Origin: Thiopontia sp964416755
Lineage (GTDB): Bacteria > Pseudomonadota > Gammaproteobacteria > GCF-002020875
DNA length: 19,885 nucleotides
NCBI GenBank assembly: GCA_964416755.1
Contig: CAYQFH010000047.1
Location: forward strand, 1 to 19,885
Direction: 5' to 3'
Position 1 is the stretch's first letter. Each line of letters starts with the position of its first letter. The position numbers and the translations under genes are program-made. A model generated the notes under the pieces. That model was not told the origin of the DNA. It did not search any database and saw nothing but the letters and a program-made list of their open reading frames with translations. Shown piece after piece: positions 6,930-14,243 of this stretch.

Positions 6930-6951
6930 TGCAAACAAGAAGTGGTTTGCA
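6930..6951 (-). promoter_or_regulatory. Hairpin directly upstream of the small gene's Shine-Dalgarno
   Basis: TGCAAAC and GTTTGCA form a perfect 7-pair stem with an 8-base loop (arms at 6930-6936 and 6945-6951). The stem ends one base before the AGGAGG ribosome site. It has no T-run after it, so it is not a terminator. It may stabilise the mRNA 5' end or tune access to the ribosome site. Confidence 0.45.
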
Positions 6952-7051
6952 CCCAGAGTATAGTTCAAGGGATCGCCTTTTCCAGACAACAGATCGAACT
7001 AACTGATAACAAACAAATGGTTAATAAAAAACACAGTGAAAATTACTCAGA

Positions 7052-8074
7052 CTATGCCCACTGCGGCTGCAGTGAGTATTGCACCTCTGTTTCAAGCATG
7101 TGAGTAAACGCCTCCTCCTCAAGCGGCAGCTGATAAGGCTGCAGCGATGCAGAGACATGAACCCTTAACATTTCCGGCGAGAAGATGAAATAGAGCGCAT
7201 TTTCAATCTTGCCGAAGATCGAGGTAGCCTTATCTCCATCCATCACCCCATCCAACATAATACAGAGTTGACCACTACCAACATCATAACTCTTGAATGA
7301 ATGCGGCAATAGCGCCTCGATCTTGTTGAGACAGATAGCAATCAGGTGGTCTGAGGCATTGAAACCCGACTTCTCAAACGCCTCTTCAACCCCCTGAAGG
7401 GTCACCACCAACAAAGTGAACGGCTGTTGCTTCGAAATCTGTTCACGGCACTGTTCAAGTAACTGCCATCGATCCTGAATCCCGGAAACCTTGTTGTGTG
7501 AGGTCAGCAATTCAAACTCCTGAAAGTCCTCCGGACGCGACTGGTGTGCGATCTGCCACTTCAGCTCGGCTACCCGGTTCACCCTTTTCCAGCTCTTGAT
7601 CGCATTGGCAACGAAATGGAGCATGTCCTCCCGGTAAAACGGTTTCTTCAACACCAACACATCATTGTTGAGACTCTTGAGAATCTCCTCCACACTGTAG
7701 TCGGCATACGCTGTAACAATGAAGATCTGTACATTGGGATCCAGTAACCGGATCCGTTTCGAGGCTTCCAACCCATCCATGCCCGGAGGCATGCGGACAT
7801 CCATCAGTACAACCGCATAGGGCTCCCCCTGCTGCAGAGAGCGAGCCACCATCTCAATAGCGCTCTCACCCTGATCAACATAATCAATCTCATAATGTGC
7901 CTCATGGTTGATGAATTCAAGCAGTGGATCAGGTCCACTCCCTACCCCCACATCGGAGAGCATCGCCTCCAGCTCATCCAGCTCCTCAAAATCCTCTTTC
8001 ACAGGTTGCAGGACGTTCCTGTAGTAATCGAGGATCATCTCCTCATCATCTACCACAAGCAGCCGATACTTCAT
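7052..8074 (-). CDS. Response regulator with receiver domain and degenerate GGDEF-like domain
   Basis: The 340-residue protein has a receiver domain in residues 1-160. The acidic pair is D9/D10, the phosphoacceptor D92 in MDVRMPPGMDG, T121 in VTAYAD, and the lysine K143/K144 in LKKPF. Between the first helix and the second strand there is an insert of roughly 37 residues (about 23-60). This is known from a subgroup of proteobacterial receivers with the MPPG(W/M)DG motif. Residues 200-340 follow a diguanylate-cyclase-like pattern (FTLLVVTLQGVEEAF, then SYDVGSGQLCIML), but the GGDEF signature is GSGQL (266-270), so cyclase activity is not expected. The ATG at 8074 was chosen because it opens the receiver strand; a TTG at 8101 would add nine residues and overlap the thioredoxin stop as TTGA, like the other junctions of this operon. 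No partner kinase is encoded in the window. Confidence 0.85.
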   Translation of the reverse strand: MKYRLLVVDDEEMILDYYRNVLQPVKEDFEELDELEAMLSDVGVGSGPDPLLEFINHEAHYEIDYVDQGESAIEMVARSLQQGEPYAVVLMDVRMPPGMDGLEASKRIRLLDPNVQIFIVTAYADYSVEEILKSLNNDVLVLKKPFYREDMLHFVANAIKSWKRVNRVAELKWQIAHQSRPEDFQEFELLTSHNKVSGIQDRWQLLEQCREQISKQQPFTLLVVTLQGVEEAFEKSGFNASDHLIAICLNKIEALLPHSFKSYDVGSGQLCIMLDGVMDGDKATSIFGKIENALYFIFSPEMLRVHVSASLQPYQLPLEEEAFTHMLETEVQYSLQPQWA

Positions 8075-8097
8075 CTCTCTACCCCGACTTGAGTCAC

Positions 8098-8433
8098 TCA
8101 AGCGTGCATGATCTCCCAGGGGCGGCGCACCTCTTCGATTAACTCTGCAGGGCTGAAGTTGCGGGATTTGCGCACAAACTCCTTGCCATCGAGAAAGAGA
8201 ATGATGGTCGGCACGGCAAATACACTGTACTGACCGGAAATCTCCGGCGTCACCGTGGTATCCACATAGGCGTGTTCAATCTCCGGGTAGTGGATATGAA
8301 ACAACTCCATCAACTTGGGACGCAATACCTTGCAGACATTACACTGCGGGGTGCTGAAGTAGAGCAACAACCCTGCATGTTCACTACGCAACTGATCCAG
8401 TTGTTCCAGGCTGGTCAACGCCTGCCCACTCAC
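8098..8433 (-). CDS. Thioredoxin-like protein
   Basis: This is a compact 111-residue thioredoxin fold with no signal peptide, so probably cytoplasmic. The active-site motif is C31-N-V-C34 in place of the usual CGPC, preceded by LLLYFSTPQ. The cis-proline is P75 in VFAVPTIILF, and the C-terminal strand and helix follow (DGKEF..., ELIEEV). CNVC predicts a redox potential and partner set unlike those of housekeeping thioredoxin; I would not call it trxA. The start is GTG at 8433, whose last bases overlap the stop of the upstream kinase gene (GTGA), a sign of translational coupling. It lies between a sugar-kinase gene and a response-regulator gene in the cobalamin operon. A redox input to that regulator is possible but only inference. 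Confidence 0.88.
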   Translation of the reverse strand: MSGQALTSLEQLDQLRSEHAGLLLYFSTPQCNVCKVLRPKLMELFHIHYPEIEHAYVDTTVTPEISGQYSVFAVPTIILFLDGKEFVRKSRNFSPAELIEEVRRPWEIMHA

Positions 8434-9371
8434 TGAGACTGCTCTCCCCAGATCTCCTGATCGGACCAGAGCCAGGCTGCACCGCGAACCCCGCTGGAGT
8501 CGCCATATTGCGCCTTGACCAGTTCGGTACGCACCTCATCCGAGAAGACATACTCTCCCCAGAGGTTCCTGGTGTGAGGGTAGATGCGATCAATATTGGA
8601 GAGGCCACCGCCCAGTACAATGACTTCAGGGTCGAGTAGATTGATCACGGTTGCAAGCCCTCGTGCAAGTCGATCTTCATACTGCTGCATGATCTCAATG
8701 GCATTCTGCTCTCCTTGTTGTGAGCGGAGTGCGATCTCCTGAGCAGAGATCTCAACCCCTGTTTTTTGATAATACCGCATTTGCAGTCCGGGGCCAGAGA
8801 GAAATGTCTCAATACACCCCTTTTTTCCACAGTAACAGTCCGGTCCCGGCAACTCATTCTCTCCTGGCCATGGCAGTGGGTTGTGTCCCCACTCGCCACC
8901 AATTGCATTGGCACCGACCACCACCTTACTATTGATAACGGCACCTCCCCCCACTCCTGTACCGAGAATGACACCAAATACCGTTTTTGCCCCCGCTGCA
9001 GCGCCATCGGTCGCCTCTGAGAGGGCAAAACAGTTGGCATCATTGGCAACCCGGATCGGACGATCCAGCAACTCCCGAAGATCACGGTCCAGAGGCTGGC
9101 CGATCAACACCGTTGAGTTGGCGTTTTTCACCAGACCGGTTACCGGTGAAAGGGTTCCTGGAATGCCGACACCGACCGAACCGTAAAGCCCGCTCTCTCG
9201 CTCAAGTGTTGTAACCAGCGCAGTGATCGCTTCCAGTGTTGCATGGTACCGACCTTGCGGTGTCGGCACACGGCGACGCAGCAACTCCTGCCCCTTGTGA
9301 TCGATGACGATAGCCTCAATTTTGGTGCCTCCCAAGTCGATACCGATACGGCAGTTGATTGGCCTGCTCAT
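8430..9371 (-). CDS. mak: ROK-family fructokinase (Mak-like)
   Basis: This is a cytoplasmic sugar kinase of the ROK family; the sequence follows E. coli Mak (manno(fructo)kinase) closely over its length (313 aa versus about 302). The N-terminal phosphate loop IDLGGTK (about 11-17) binds ATP, NANST (84-88) and VANDANCFALSEA (108-120) carry the substrate site and catalytic base D111, and GGEWGHNPLPW (158-168) contains the zinc histidine H163. The zinc knuckle is CYCGKKGC (C179, C181, C186). The end, GDSSGVRGAAWLW, is typical of Mak. Fructose is the likely substrate, with mannose or glucose possible. ATG overlaps the stop of the cobD-type gene by four bases (ATGA), and its own stop overlaps the thioredoxin GTG start. 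It has no metabolic link to cobalamin synthesis that I know of, so the operon placement is odd. Confidence 0.92.
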   Translation of the reverse strand: MSRPINCRIGIDLGGTKIEAIVIDHKGQELLRRRVPTPQGRYHATLEAITALVTTLERESGLYGSVGVGIPGTLSPVTGLVKNANSTVLIGQPLDRDLRELLDRPIRVANDANCFALSEATDGAAAGAKTVFGVILGTGVGGGAVINSKVVVGANAIGGEWGHNPLPWPGENELPGPDCYCGKKGCIETFLSGPGLQMRYYQKTGVEISAQEIALRSQQGEQNAIEIMQQYEDRLARGLATVINLLDPEVIVLGGGLSNIDRIYPHTRNLWGEYVFSDEVRTELVKAQYGDSSGVRGAAWLWSDQEIWGEQSQ

Positions 9372-10378
9372 GCCACTGCCCTCAACCGCTCACACTGCTG
9401 CAGTGCCTGTTGCAATCTTTTCCACTCCATCTCACTGGCAGGCAACCCGAAACGGAGCGCCGTGGGTTGCTGCAACTGTCGCACCAACACCCCCTGCTCC
9501 AGTAACTGTTGAAAGAGTACTGCAGCATCAGTTGCCTCTACCCATTGAAACAGTGCCGTGCTACCACTAGGTTTGAGACTGTAGTCAGTGAGCAGTTGCT
9601 GCAGTCGATCTCCAGCCAATACAAGTTGTTTACGGGCCTGCTGCTGCCATTGTCGATCTTTCAACGCCTGTTCTGCCACCCACTGCGCCGGATGGCTCAC
9701 CGACCAGGGGCCAAGATGGTGATCAAGCCGCTGCAGCAATGTTTGTGGCGCATGGACGAAGCCAAGCCGCATCCCGGCAAGGCCAAAGAACTTTCCAATT
9801 GAGCGCAATACGATTAACCCGCCACATGGTTCCCCTGAATGGCAGAGGCTATGCTCTGGCGTGGTATCCATAAAGGCCTCATCGACCATCAGCCAGCCAC
9901 CGCGATCACTCAACTGCTGATGCCAGTGGAGCAGCTGTGTCGTGGAGAAACGTGTTCCGGTTGGGTTGTTAGGATTGACCACCACCAGCACATCAAGTTT
10001 GGGAAGTGACGCTTCAATTTCCGACCGATCCAGCAGTGCCACCTGATGACCTGCCATCCGCCATCCATGAAGGTGCTCCTGGTAGGCGGGACTCAAGATA
10101 CCAACACGGCTGTGCGAACGAAGCTGCGGCAGTGCCTGTATCGCTGCCTGTGACCCGGAAACAGGCAGTAGTGCATCACTGCCGTAGTAATCTGCCGCTG
10201 CCTGCATCAGGCGTTCACTCTCTTCCGGCAATCGCTGCCAAACCGTATCCGGCAAAGGTGGCACCGGCCAGCCATTGGGGTTAATGCCGGTGGAGAGATC
10301 AATCACCCCATCAGGCTGCAGATCCACTTGCTGTGCCCAGTAGCGCCGGGCACCTCCATGTGGTGGTTGCTTATCCAT
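9368..10378 (-). CDS. cobD: Threonine-phosphate decarboxylase (CobD/CobC type)
   Basis: This PLP enzyme of the aminotransferase fold-type I group converts L-threonine O-3-phosphate to (R)-1-amino-2-propanol phosphate, the linker of the cobalamin nucleotide loop. Visible motifs are HGG near the N-terminus (7-9), DLSTGINPNGWP (27-38), VVVNPNNPTG (132-141), the PLP aspartate in MVDEAFMD (164-171) and the Schiff-base lysine K196 in RSIGKFFGLAGMRLGF. A late R-F-G-L segment near the C-terminus binds the substrate carboxylate. Length (336 aa) is normal. The ATG at 10378 was chosen over an upstream in-frame start at 10411 because it forms a TAATG junction with the stop of cbiB. The name differs by system: cobD in Salmonella, cobC in Pseudomonas. 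Its neighbour CbiB uses its product, so the pairing is functional. Histidinol-phosphate aminotransferase is the main alternative, less likely in this context. Confidence 0.93.
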   Translation of the reverse strand: MDKQPPHGGARRYWAQQVDLQPDGVIDLSTGINPNGWPVPPLPDTVWQRLPEESERLMQAAADYYGSDALLPVSGSQAAIQALPQLRSHSRVGILSPAYQEHLHGWRMAGHQVALLDRSEIEASLPKLDVLVVVNPNNPTGTRFSTTQLLHWHQQLSDRGGWLMVDEAFMDTTPEHSLCHSGEPCGGLIVLRSIGKFFGLAGMRLGFVHAPQTLLQRLDHHLGPWSVSHPAQWVAEQALKDRQWQQQARKQLVLAGDRLQQLLTDYSLKPSGSTALFQWVEATDAAVLFQQLLEQGVLVRQLQQPTALRFGLPASEMEWKRLQQALQQCERLRAVA

Positions 10379-11301
10379 TAAGTGGCCCACTGCAACACCG
10401 CTGCTCCCCACAACAGAGCAATCCAGAGTAATTGTGTGCGGACAACCAAACGGCTGGCACGGCCAATATCCTTCGCTGCTACGCCAGGGCCAAAACCCAA
10501 CTGAGGCTTCTGTTCACGCTGACCGTTGTAGTAGACCTCACCACCCAATTCGATCTTCAACGCACCGGCACCAGCCGCCATCACTACCCCCCCATTGGGG
10601 CTCTTGCATGCAGTCGCCTGCTCACGCCAGCTGCGTATCGCTTCAGGCCAGCTCCCCAGCAGCGCGTAGCTAAGCGCAGTCAGCCGTGCCGGAATCCAGT
10701 TGGCCCAGTCATCCATCTTCGCAGCAAACCAGCCAAAATCGATATAGCGCGGAGTGGTATAACCCCACATTGCATCCAGTGTATTAATTGCTCGATACAC
10801 CAGCGCACCCGGTAACCCCAGCAATAGATACCAGAACAGCACGGCAAAGACCGCATCACTGCCATTCTCCAGTACCGACTCGGTAGCTGCATTCGCCACC
10901 CCCTGTTCATCGAGTCGATCTGTTTCACGACTGACGATCCGCCCCACTGCCTGCTGTGCTTTGTGCAAATCCCCCGTCTTCAGTGCCTGTGCTACCCTGT
11001 CAGCATGCAGTGTCAGGCTGCGACCTCCGACCAGCAGATAGAGAATAACCACCTCAACCACGAACAATATCCATCCATCCAATAACATCCACAACAGCCC
11101 CAGAAAGAGGATCGGCAATACCATTGCCATCCAGCCGATCACTCCACAGGGACGCGGTGCCGCTGGTTGTCCCCGGAACAGAATCAACTCCACCTTGTGG
11201 GCAACACGCCCATACCCAACCAATGGGTGGAAGCGACCCAGCTCGCCCAGGATGCGATCCAGCAGTAGCGCGAGTGTGACAATAGCTGCAATTTCAAACA
11301 T
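10378..11301 (-). CDS. cbiB: Adenosylcobinamide-phosphate synthase (CbiB/CobD type)
   Basis: This inner-membrane enzyme attaches aminopropanol (phosphate) to adenosylcobyric acid. Its 307 residues begin with the typical opening helix and motif LLLDRILGELGRFHPLVGYGR (about 12-32, key residues D15, P26, G31). Hydrophobic segments lie near 53-92 and 150-165 and at the C-terminus. Conserved stretches are GRIVSRETDRLDEQGVANA (about 124-142) and ESVLENGSDAVFAVLFWYLL, then YRAINTLDAMWGYT, and later KSPNGGVVMAAGAGAL. The ATG at 11301 has GGAG only two bases before it, which is close, but the much longer open frame upstream (to 11655) runs antisense through cobQ and looks non-coding. It is the first gene of the minus-strand operon and diverges from cobQ across 24 bases. 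Pseudomonas nomenclature calls this gene cobD. Confidence 0.94.
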   Translation of the reverse strand: MFEIAAIVTLALLLDRILGELGRFHPLVGYGRVAHKVELILFRGQPAAPRPCGVIGWMAMVLPILFLGLLWMLLDGWILFVVEVVILYLLVGGRSLTLHADRVAQALKTGDLHKAQQAVGRIVSRETDRLDEQGVANAATESVLENGSDAVFAVLFWYLLLGLPGALVYRAINTLDAMWGYTTPRYIDFGWFAAKMDDWANWIPARLTALSYALLGSWPEAIRSWREQATACKSPNGGVVMAAGAGALKIELGGEVYYNGQREQKPQLGFGPGVAAKDIGRASRLVVRTQLLWIALLWGAAVLQWAT

Positions 11302-11311
11302 GGCTCCATCG

Positions 11312-11317
11312 TATAAT
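11312..11317 (+). promoter_or_regulatory. Perfect -10 box (TATAAT) just ahead of cobQ
   Basis: A perfect TATAAT lies in the 24-base gap between divergent cbiB and cobQ. Transcription from it would begin about 11323-11325, only one to three bases before the ATG at 11326, giving a nearly leaderless mRNA. No good -35 box is found at 16-18 bases. Read on the other strand the same bases give ATTATA, without a recognisable partner for cbiB. Confidence 0.3.
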
Positions 11318-11325
11318 GGTTGGCT

Positions 11326-12783
11326 ATGAAATTCACCACAAAACCGTTCTCTCTCATGGTTCAAGGAACCACTTCCGATGCCGGAAAGAGTGTCATCACT
11401 GCAGGTCTGTGCCGACTTCTGCACCGTAACGGCATTGTGGTTGCCCCATTCAAGCCACAGAACATGGCACTCAACAGTGCAGTAACGGTTGAAGGTGGAG
11501 AGATCGGGCGTGCACAGGCACTGCAGGCCATTGCCGCCGGTCTGGAGCCTACAACCGACATGAATCCAATTCTGCTCAAGCCCACCACGGATATCGGTGC
11601 ACAGGTGATCCTGCACGGGCAGGCGATCGGTAACCGTAATGCAGTCAGCTACCATGCATTGAAACCGGAACTGCTGAAAGAGGTGGTCGATGCCTTTCAG
11701 CGGCTACAAACCAGCCACCAAGCGGTACTGGTAGAGGGGGCCGGCAGTCCGGCCGAGATCAATCTCCGCGATCGGGACATCGCCAACATGGGCTTTGCCG
11801 AGGCAGTCGACTGCCCGGTGGCGCTGGTGGCCGATATTGATCGCGGCGGGGTCTTTGCCCATCTGGTGGGCACACTGGAACTGCTCTCGCAGAGTGAACA
11901 GGATCGAGTGATCGGCTTCATCATCAACCGTTTCCGTGGTGATATCAAACTGCTGGAATCCGGGCTGGAGTGGCTTGAAACACGCACCGGAAAACCGGTG
12001 ATTGGGGTTATTCCCTATCTGCATGGACTCCACCTGGATGCTGAAGATGCCCTGCCACAAAACGATCCAGCAAAAGAGAAGGCACAACTCAAGATCGTAG
12101 TGCCAGCCCTGCCCCGCATCAGCAACCATACCGACCTCGATCCCCTGCGACACCATCCACAGGTTGATCTGCAAATTATCCCCCCCAATATGCGGTCACC
12201 TGCTGCCGACCTGATCATTCTTCCCGGCAGCAAGAACACCTGTTCCGACCTCGAGTGGCTACGCCGTCAGGGTTGGGAGGATCACATACAACACCATCTT
12301 CGTTATGGTGGGAAACTACTGGGTATCTGCGGCGGCTTTCAAATGCTCGGCACCACTATCGAAGACCCTGAAGGGATTGAGGGAGAACCAGGCAGCAGCC
12401 ATGGTCTGGGGCTGCTGGAGATCACCACACGACTGGAACCTGAAAAACAGCTTAAAAATGTCTGCGGGACACTCACAATGGCACATGCAACTGTTCAGGG
12501 GTATGAAATCCATGCAGGCACCACAGCAGGCAAGGCACTGCAGCATCCACTGGCTGAACTGGAAAATGGGCTGAGTGATGGCGCGATCTCCGCTGACCAG
12601 CAGGTAATTGGCACCTACCTGCATGGTCTCTTTGACCATCCAGAGAGTTTGCAAGCACTATTGCAATGGGCTGGATTGGAAGAGGCAGAAGCAATCAGTC
12701 TGGATAAGTTGAGAGAGGAGAGTCTGGAACGACTTGCTGACACCCTGGAACAGCACCTTAAATTGGAGCTACTCTTCCAATAA
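11326..12783 (+). CDS. cobQ: Cobyric acid synthase (CobQ/CbiP)
   Basis: This enzyme uses glutamine and ATP to amidate four side chains of adenosylcobyrinic acid a,c-diamide in the cytoplasm, giving cobyric acid. The N-terminal dethiobiotin-synthetase-like ATPase domain has GTTSDAGKS (14-22), PFKPQNMALNSAV, GGEIGRAQA and NPILLKPTTDIGAQVI. It continues with VEGAGSPAEINLRDRDIANM and ADIDRGGVFA. The C-terminal class I glutamine amidotransferase domain has the nucleophile C335 in GICGGFQML and H433 in YLHGLFDHPE. Length (485 aa) is normal. The frame also has a TTG at 11320; the ATG at 11326 is preferred because family members begin about ten residues before the MVQGTTS motif. No Shine-Dalgarno is evident, which fits the nearly leaderless promoter geometry. 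It is divergent from cbiB and convergent with cobS, only six bases separating the two stop codons. Confidence 0.97.
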   Translation: MKFTTKPFSLMVQGTTSDAGKSVITAGLCRLLHRNGIVVAPFKPQNMALNSAVTVEGGEIGRAQALQAIAAGLEPTTDMNPILLKPTTDIGAQVILHGQAIGNRNAVSYHALKPELLKEVVDAFQRLQTSHQAVLVEGAGSPAEINLRDRDIANMGFAEAVDCPVALVADIDRGGVFAHLVGTLELLSQSEQDRVIGFIINRFRGDIKLLESGLEWLETRTGKPVIGVIPYLHGLHLDAEDALPQNDPAKEKAQLKIVVPALPRISNHTDLDPLRHHPQVDLQIIPPNMRSPAADLIILPGSKNTCSDLEWLRRQGWEDHIQHHLRYGGKLLGICGGFQMLGTTIEDPEGIEGEPGSSHGLGLLEITTRLEPEKQLKNVCGTLTMAHATVQGYEIHAGTTAGKALQHPLAELENGLSDGAISADQQVIGTYLHGLFDHPESLQALLQWAGLEEAEAISLDKLREESLERLADTLEQHLKLELLFQ

Positions 12784-12789
12784 ATGAAT

Positions 12790-13448
12790 TCAAGACATCA
12801 AAACCAGCAACAGTAGCAACACCACCTCCATTTTCTCTACCATTGCCCCAGCAATATCTCCTGTAATTCCGCCCAGCCGAGCAACCACTGCCCAACGAAG
12901 CAGCATAAATACGGATAAAAACAGCAACAAAATACTCCACGCTACTCCAGCGGAGAGCGCCGCAAACAGTATCGCCAGCTGTAGCATGATCGCCCACTTC
13001 CGCGGCATATTTTGCGCAAGCGTCTCACCCATCCCCTCCTTTCGAAGATAATTGGTTGTCTGAAACAGGGTAATCAACACAGTACGCGCAAGCAACGGCA
13101 CCCACAATAGCCAATTCAGTTGTCCGGACTCGACCAGCGCAGTCAACGCGCTCCACTTCAGCAACAGTACCAGTACGATAGCCGTCACTCCCATCGGACC
13201 AGATACTGGATCCTTCATGATCTCCAGCATCCGCTCCCGGCCCCCCATACCACCAACCCAACCATCGACAGTGTCGGCCAGACCATCCAGGTGGAGACCA
13301 CCTGTCAGGCCGACCCAGAGCAGCAGCAACAGACTTGCCTGCACCGGTACGGATTGCTCAGTAATCAGCTGCCCCGACAGCAGTAACAGTCCGCCAATTA
13401 CTGCACCAACCAGTGGATAGAAGAGGATCGAATAACCATGATTGCGCG
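12790..13448 (-). CDS. cobS: Adenosylcobinamide-GDP ribazoletransferase (CobS), N-terminus lost in gap
   Basis: This polytopic inner-membrane enzyme joins adenosylcobinamide-GDP and alpha-ribazole (phosphate), the last step of cobalamin assembly. The frame is open from the sequence gap to the stop. The first visible residues read NHGYSILFYPLVGAVIGGLL, matching the beginning of the second part of the family (the FPL-G segment). The key motif GGLHLDGLADTVDGWVGG and the MLEIMKDPVSGPMG segment, containing the conserved Asp residues, follow, and then several hydrophobic helices. About 220 residues are visible, and some 30-35 N-terminal residues are missing by comparison with E. coli CobS (247 aa). 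A GTG at 13344 could be taken for a start and would give only 184 aa, but it is internal. The gene is convergent with cobQ. It probably follows cobT (and perhaps cobC) in one operon led by cobU. Confidence 0.93.
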
Positions 13449-13548
13449 NNNNNNNNNNNNNNNNNNNNNNNNNNNNNNNNNNNNNNNNNNNNNNNNNNNN
13501 NNNNNNNNNNNNNNNNNNNNNNNNNNNNNNNNNNNNNNNNNNNNNNNN
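13449..13548. other. Assembly gap (100 N)
   Basis: Exactly 100 undetermined bases, the conventional placeholder for a gap of unknown length. It cuts cobT on its right side and cobS on its left. About 115-125 residues of CobT and 30-35 of CobS are missing by family length, together at least about 450 bases. The true gap must therefore be longer than 100 bases, and could hold a cobC-type phosphatase gene as well. Confidence 0.97.
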
Positions 13549-14243
13549 AACGGATCACCAGACTGATCCCCATGAAAATCGAGCCCCTGCTGAATCATCT
13601 CGGCTTTTCGTGAAATACCATCACGATCCAGCCCGGTACCGGCACCGGCAATCTCGGCACCACTCAATGCCAGCAGTGCTGCTGCAACTGCCGCTGCTGC
13701 AGTGGTATTACCGATCCCCATCTCACCACCAATAAAGAGATCTGCTCCTACCGCTGTTGCACGCTCCACTGCAGACCGACCTGCATCCAATGCCTGTTCC
13801 AGCTGGCTCCAATCCATCGCCGGCTTGCTGACAAAGCTTTCAGTACCCGCTGCAATACGTTGATCAATCACATGCGGCAGCACTTCAACTACAGAGACTG
13901 TACCTACATTGACCACCTCGAAATGGGCTCCATGCTGCTGTGCCAACACACTGATCGCTGCCCCACCACGCGAGAAATTGCGCACCATCTCTACGGTAAC
14001 CGCTTGTGGAAATGCCGAGACCCCCAGTGTGGCCACACCATGATCCGCCGCAAAAACCGAGATCCAGGGCCGGGTAACAGATGGAACAGCACACTTTTGC
14101 ATCGCTGCCAGCTGAATGGCGACCTGCTCCAGGCGCCCCAGTGATCCCGGCGGCTTGGTCAAGCTGGCTTGCCGCTCACTGGCCGCAGTCGCGCTCGAAC
14201 CATCCAGCTGTGCAACCGGCACACTCCACCATGATTTATCCAT
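13549..14243 (-). CDS. cobT: Nicotinate-nucleotide-dimethylbenzimidazole phosphoribosyltransferase (CobT), C-terminus lost in gap
   Basis: CobT makes alpha-ribazole phosphate from a benzimidazole base and nicotinate mononucleotide for the lower ligand of cobalamin. About 231 of the expected 350 residues are visible. They include TKPPGSLGRLEQVAIQLAA (about 30-48), the VFAADHGV strand (about 65-72), the phosphate-binding GEMGIGNTTAAAAVAAAL region (about 173-190) and DRDGISRKAEMIQ. The region carrying the C-terminal catalytic glutamate lies in the gap, so activity cannot be judged. The frame happens to stay open through the N run and 16 codons beyond, but that tail belongs to the wrong frame of cobS. 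The ATG at 14243 directly follows the cobU stop (TGAATG) and has GGGAGAG just upstream, so the two are coupled. Confidence 0.95.

Noticed and set aside
6915..6989. 25-residue N-terminal extension of the small gene from a TTG
   Set aside because: It would translate through the 6930-6951 hairpin and the strong AGGAGG site, which point to the ATG at 6914.
11302..11655. 118-residue N-terminal extension of cbiB
   Set aside because: It runs antisense through cobQ, is Cys-rich and unlike the family, and CbiB proteins start near the MFEIAAIVTLALLLDR segment.
13398..13448. Continuation of cobT through the N run into 16 further codons
   Set aside because: The frame exists only because N is read as open. 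The same bases on the same strand, in a different frame, encode the FYPLVG segment of CobS, so the cobT end must lie inside the gap.
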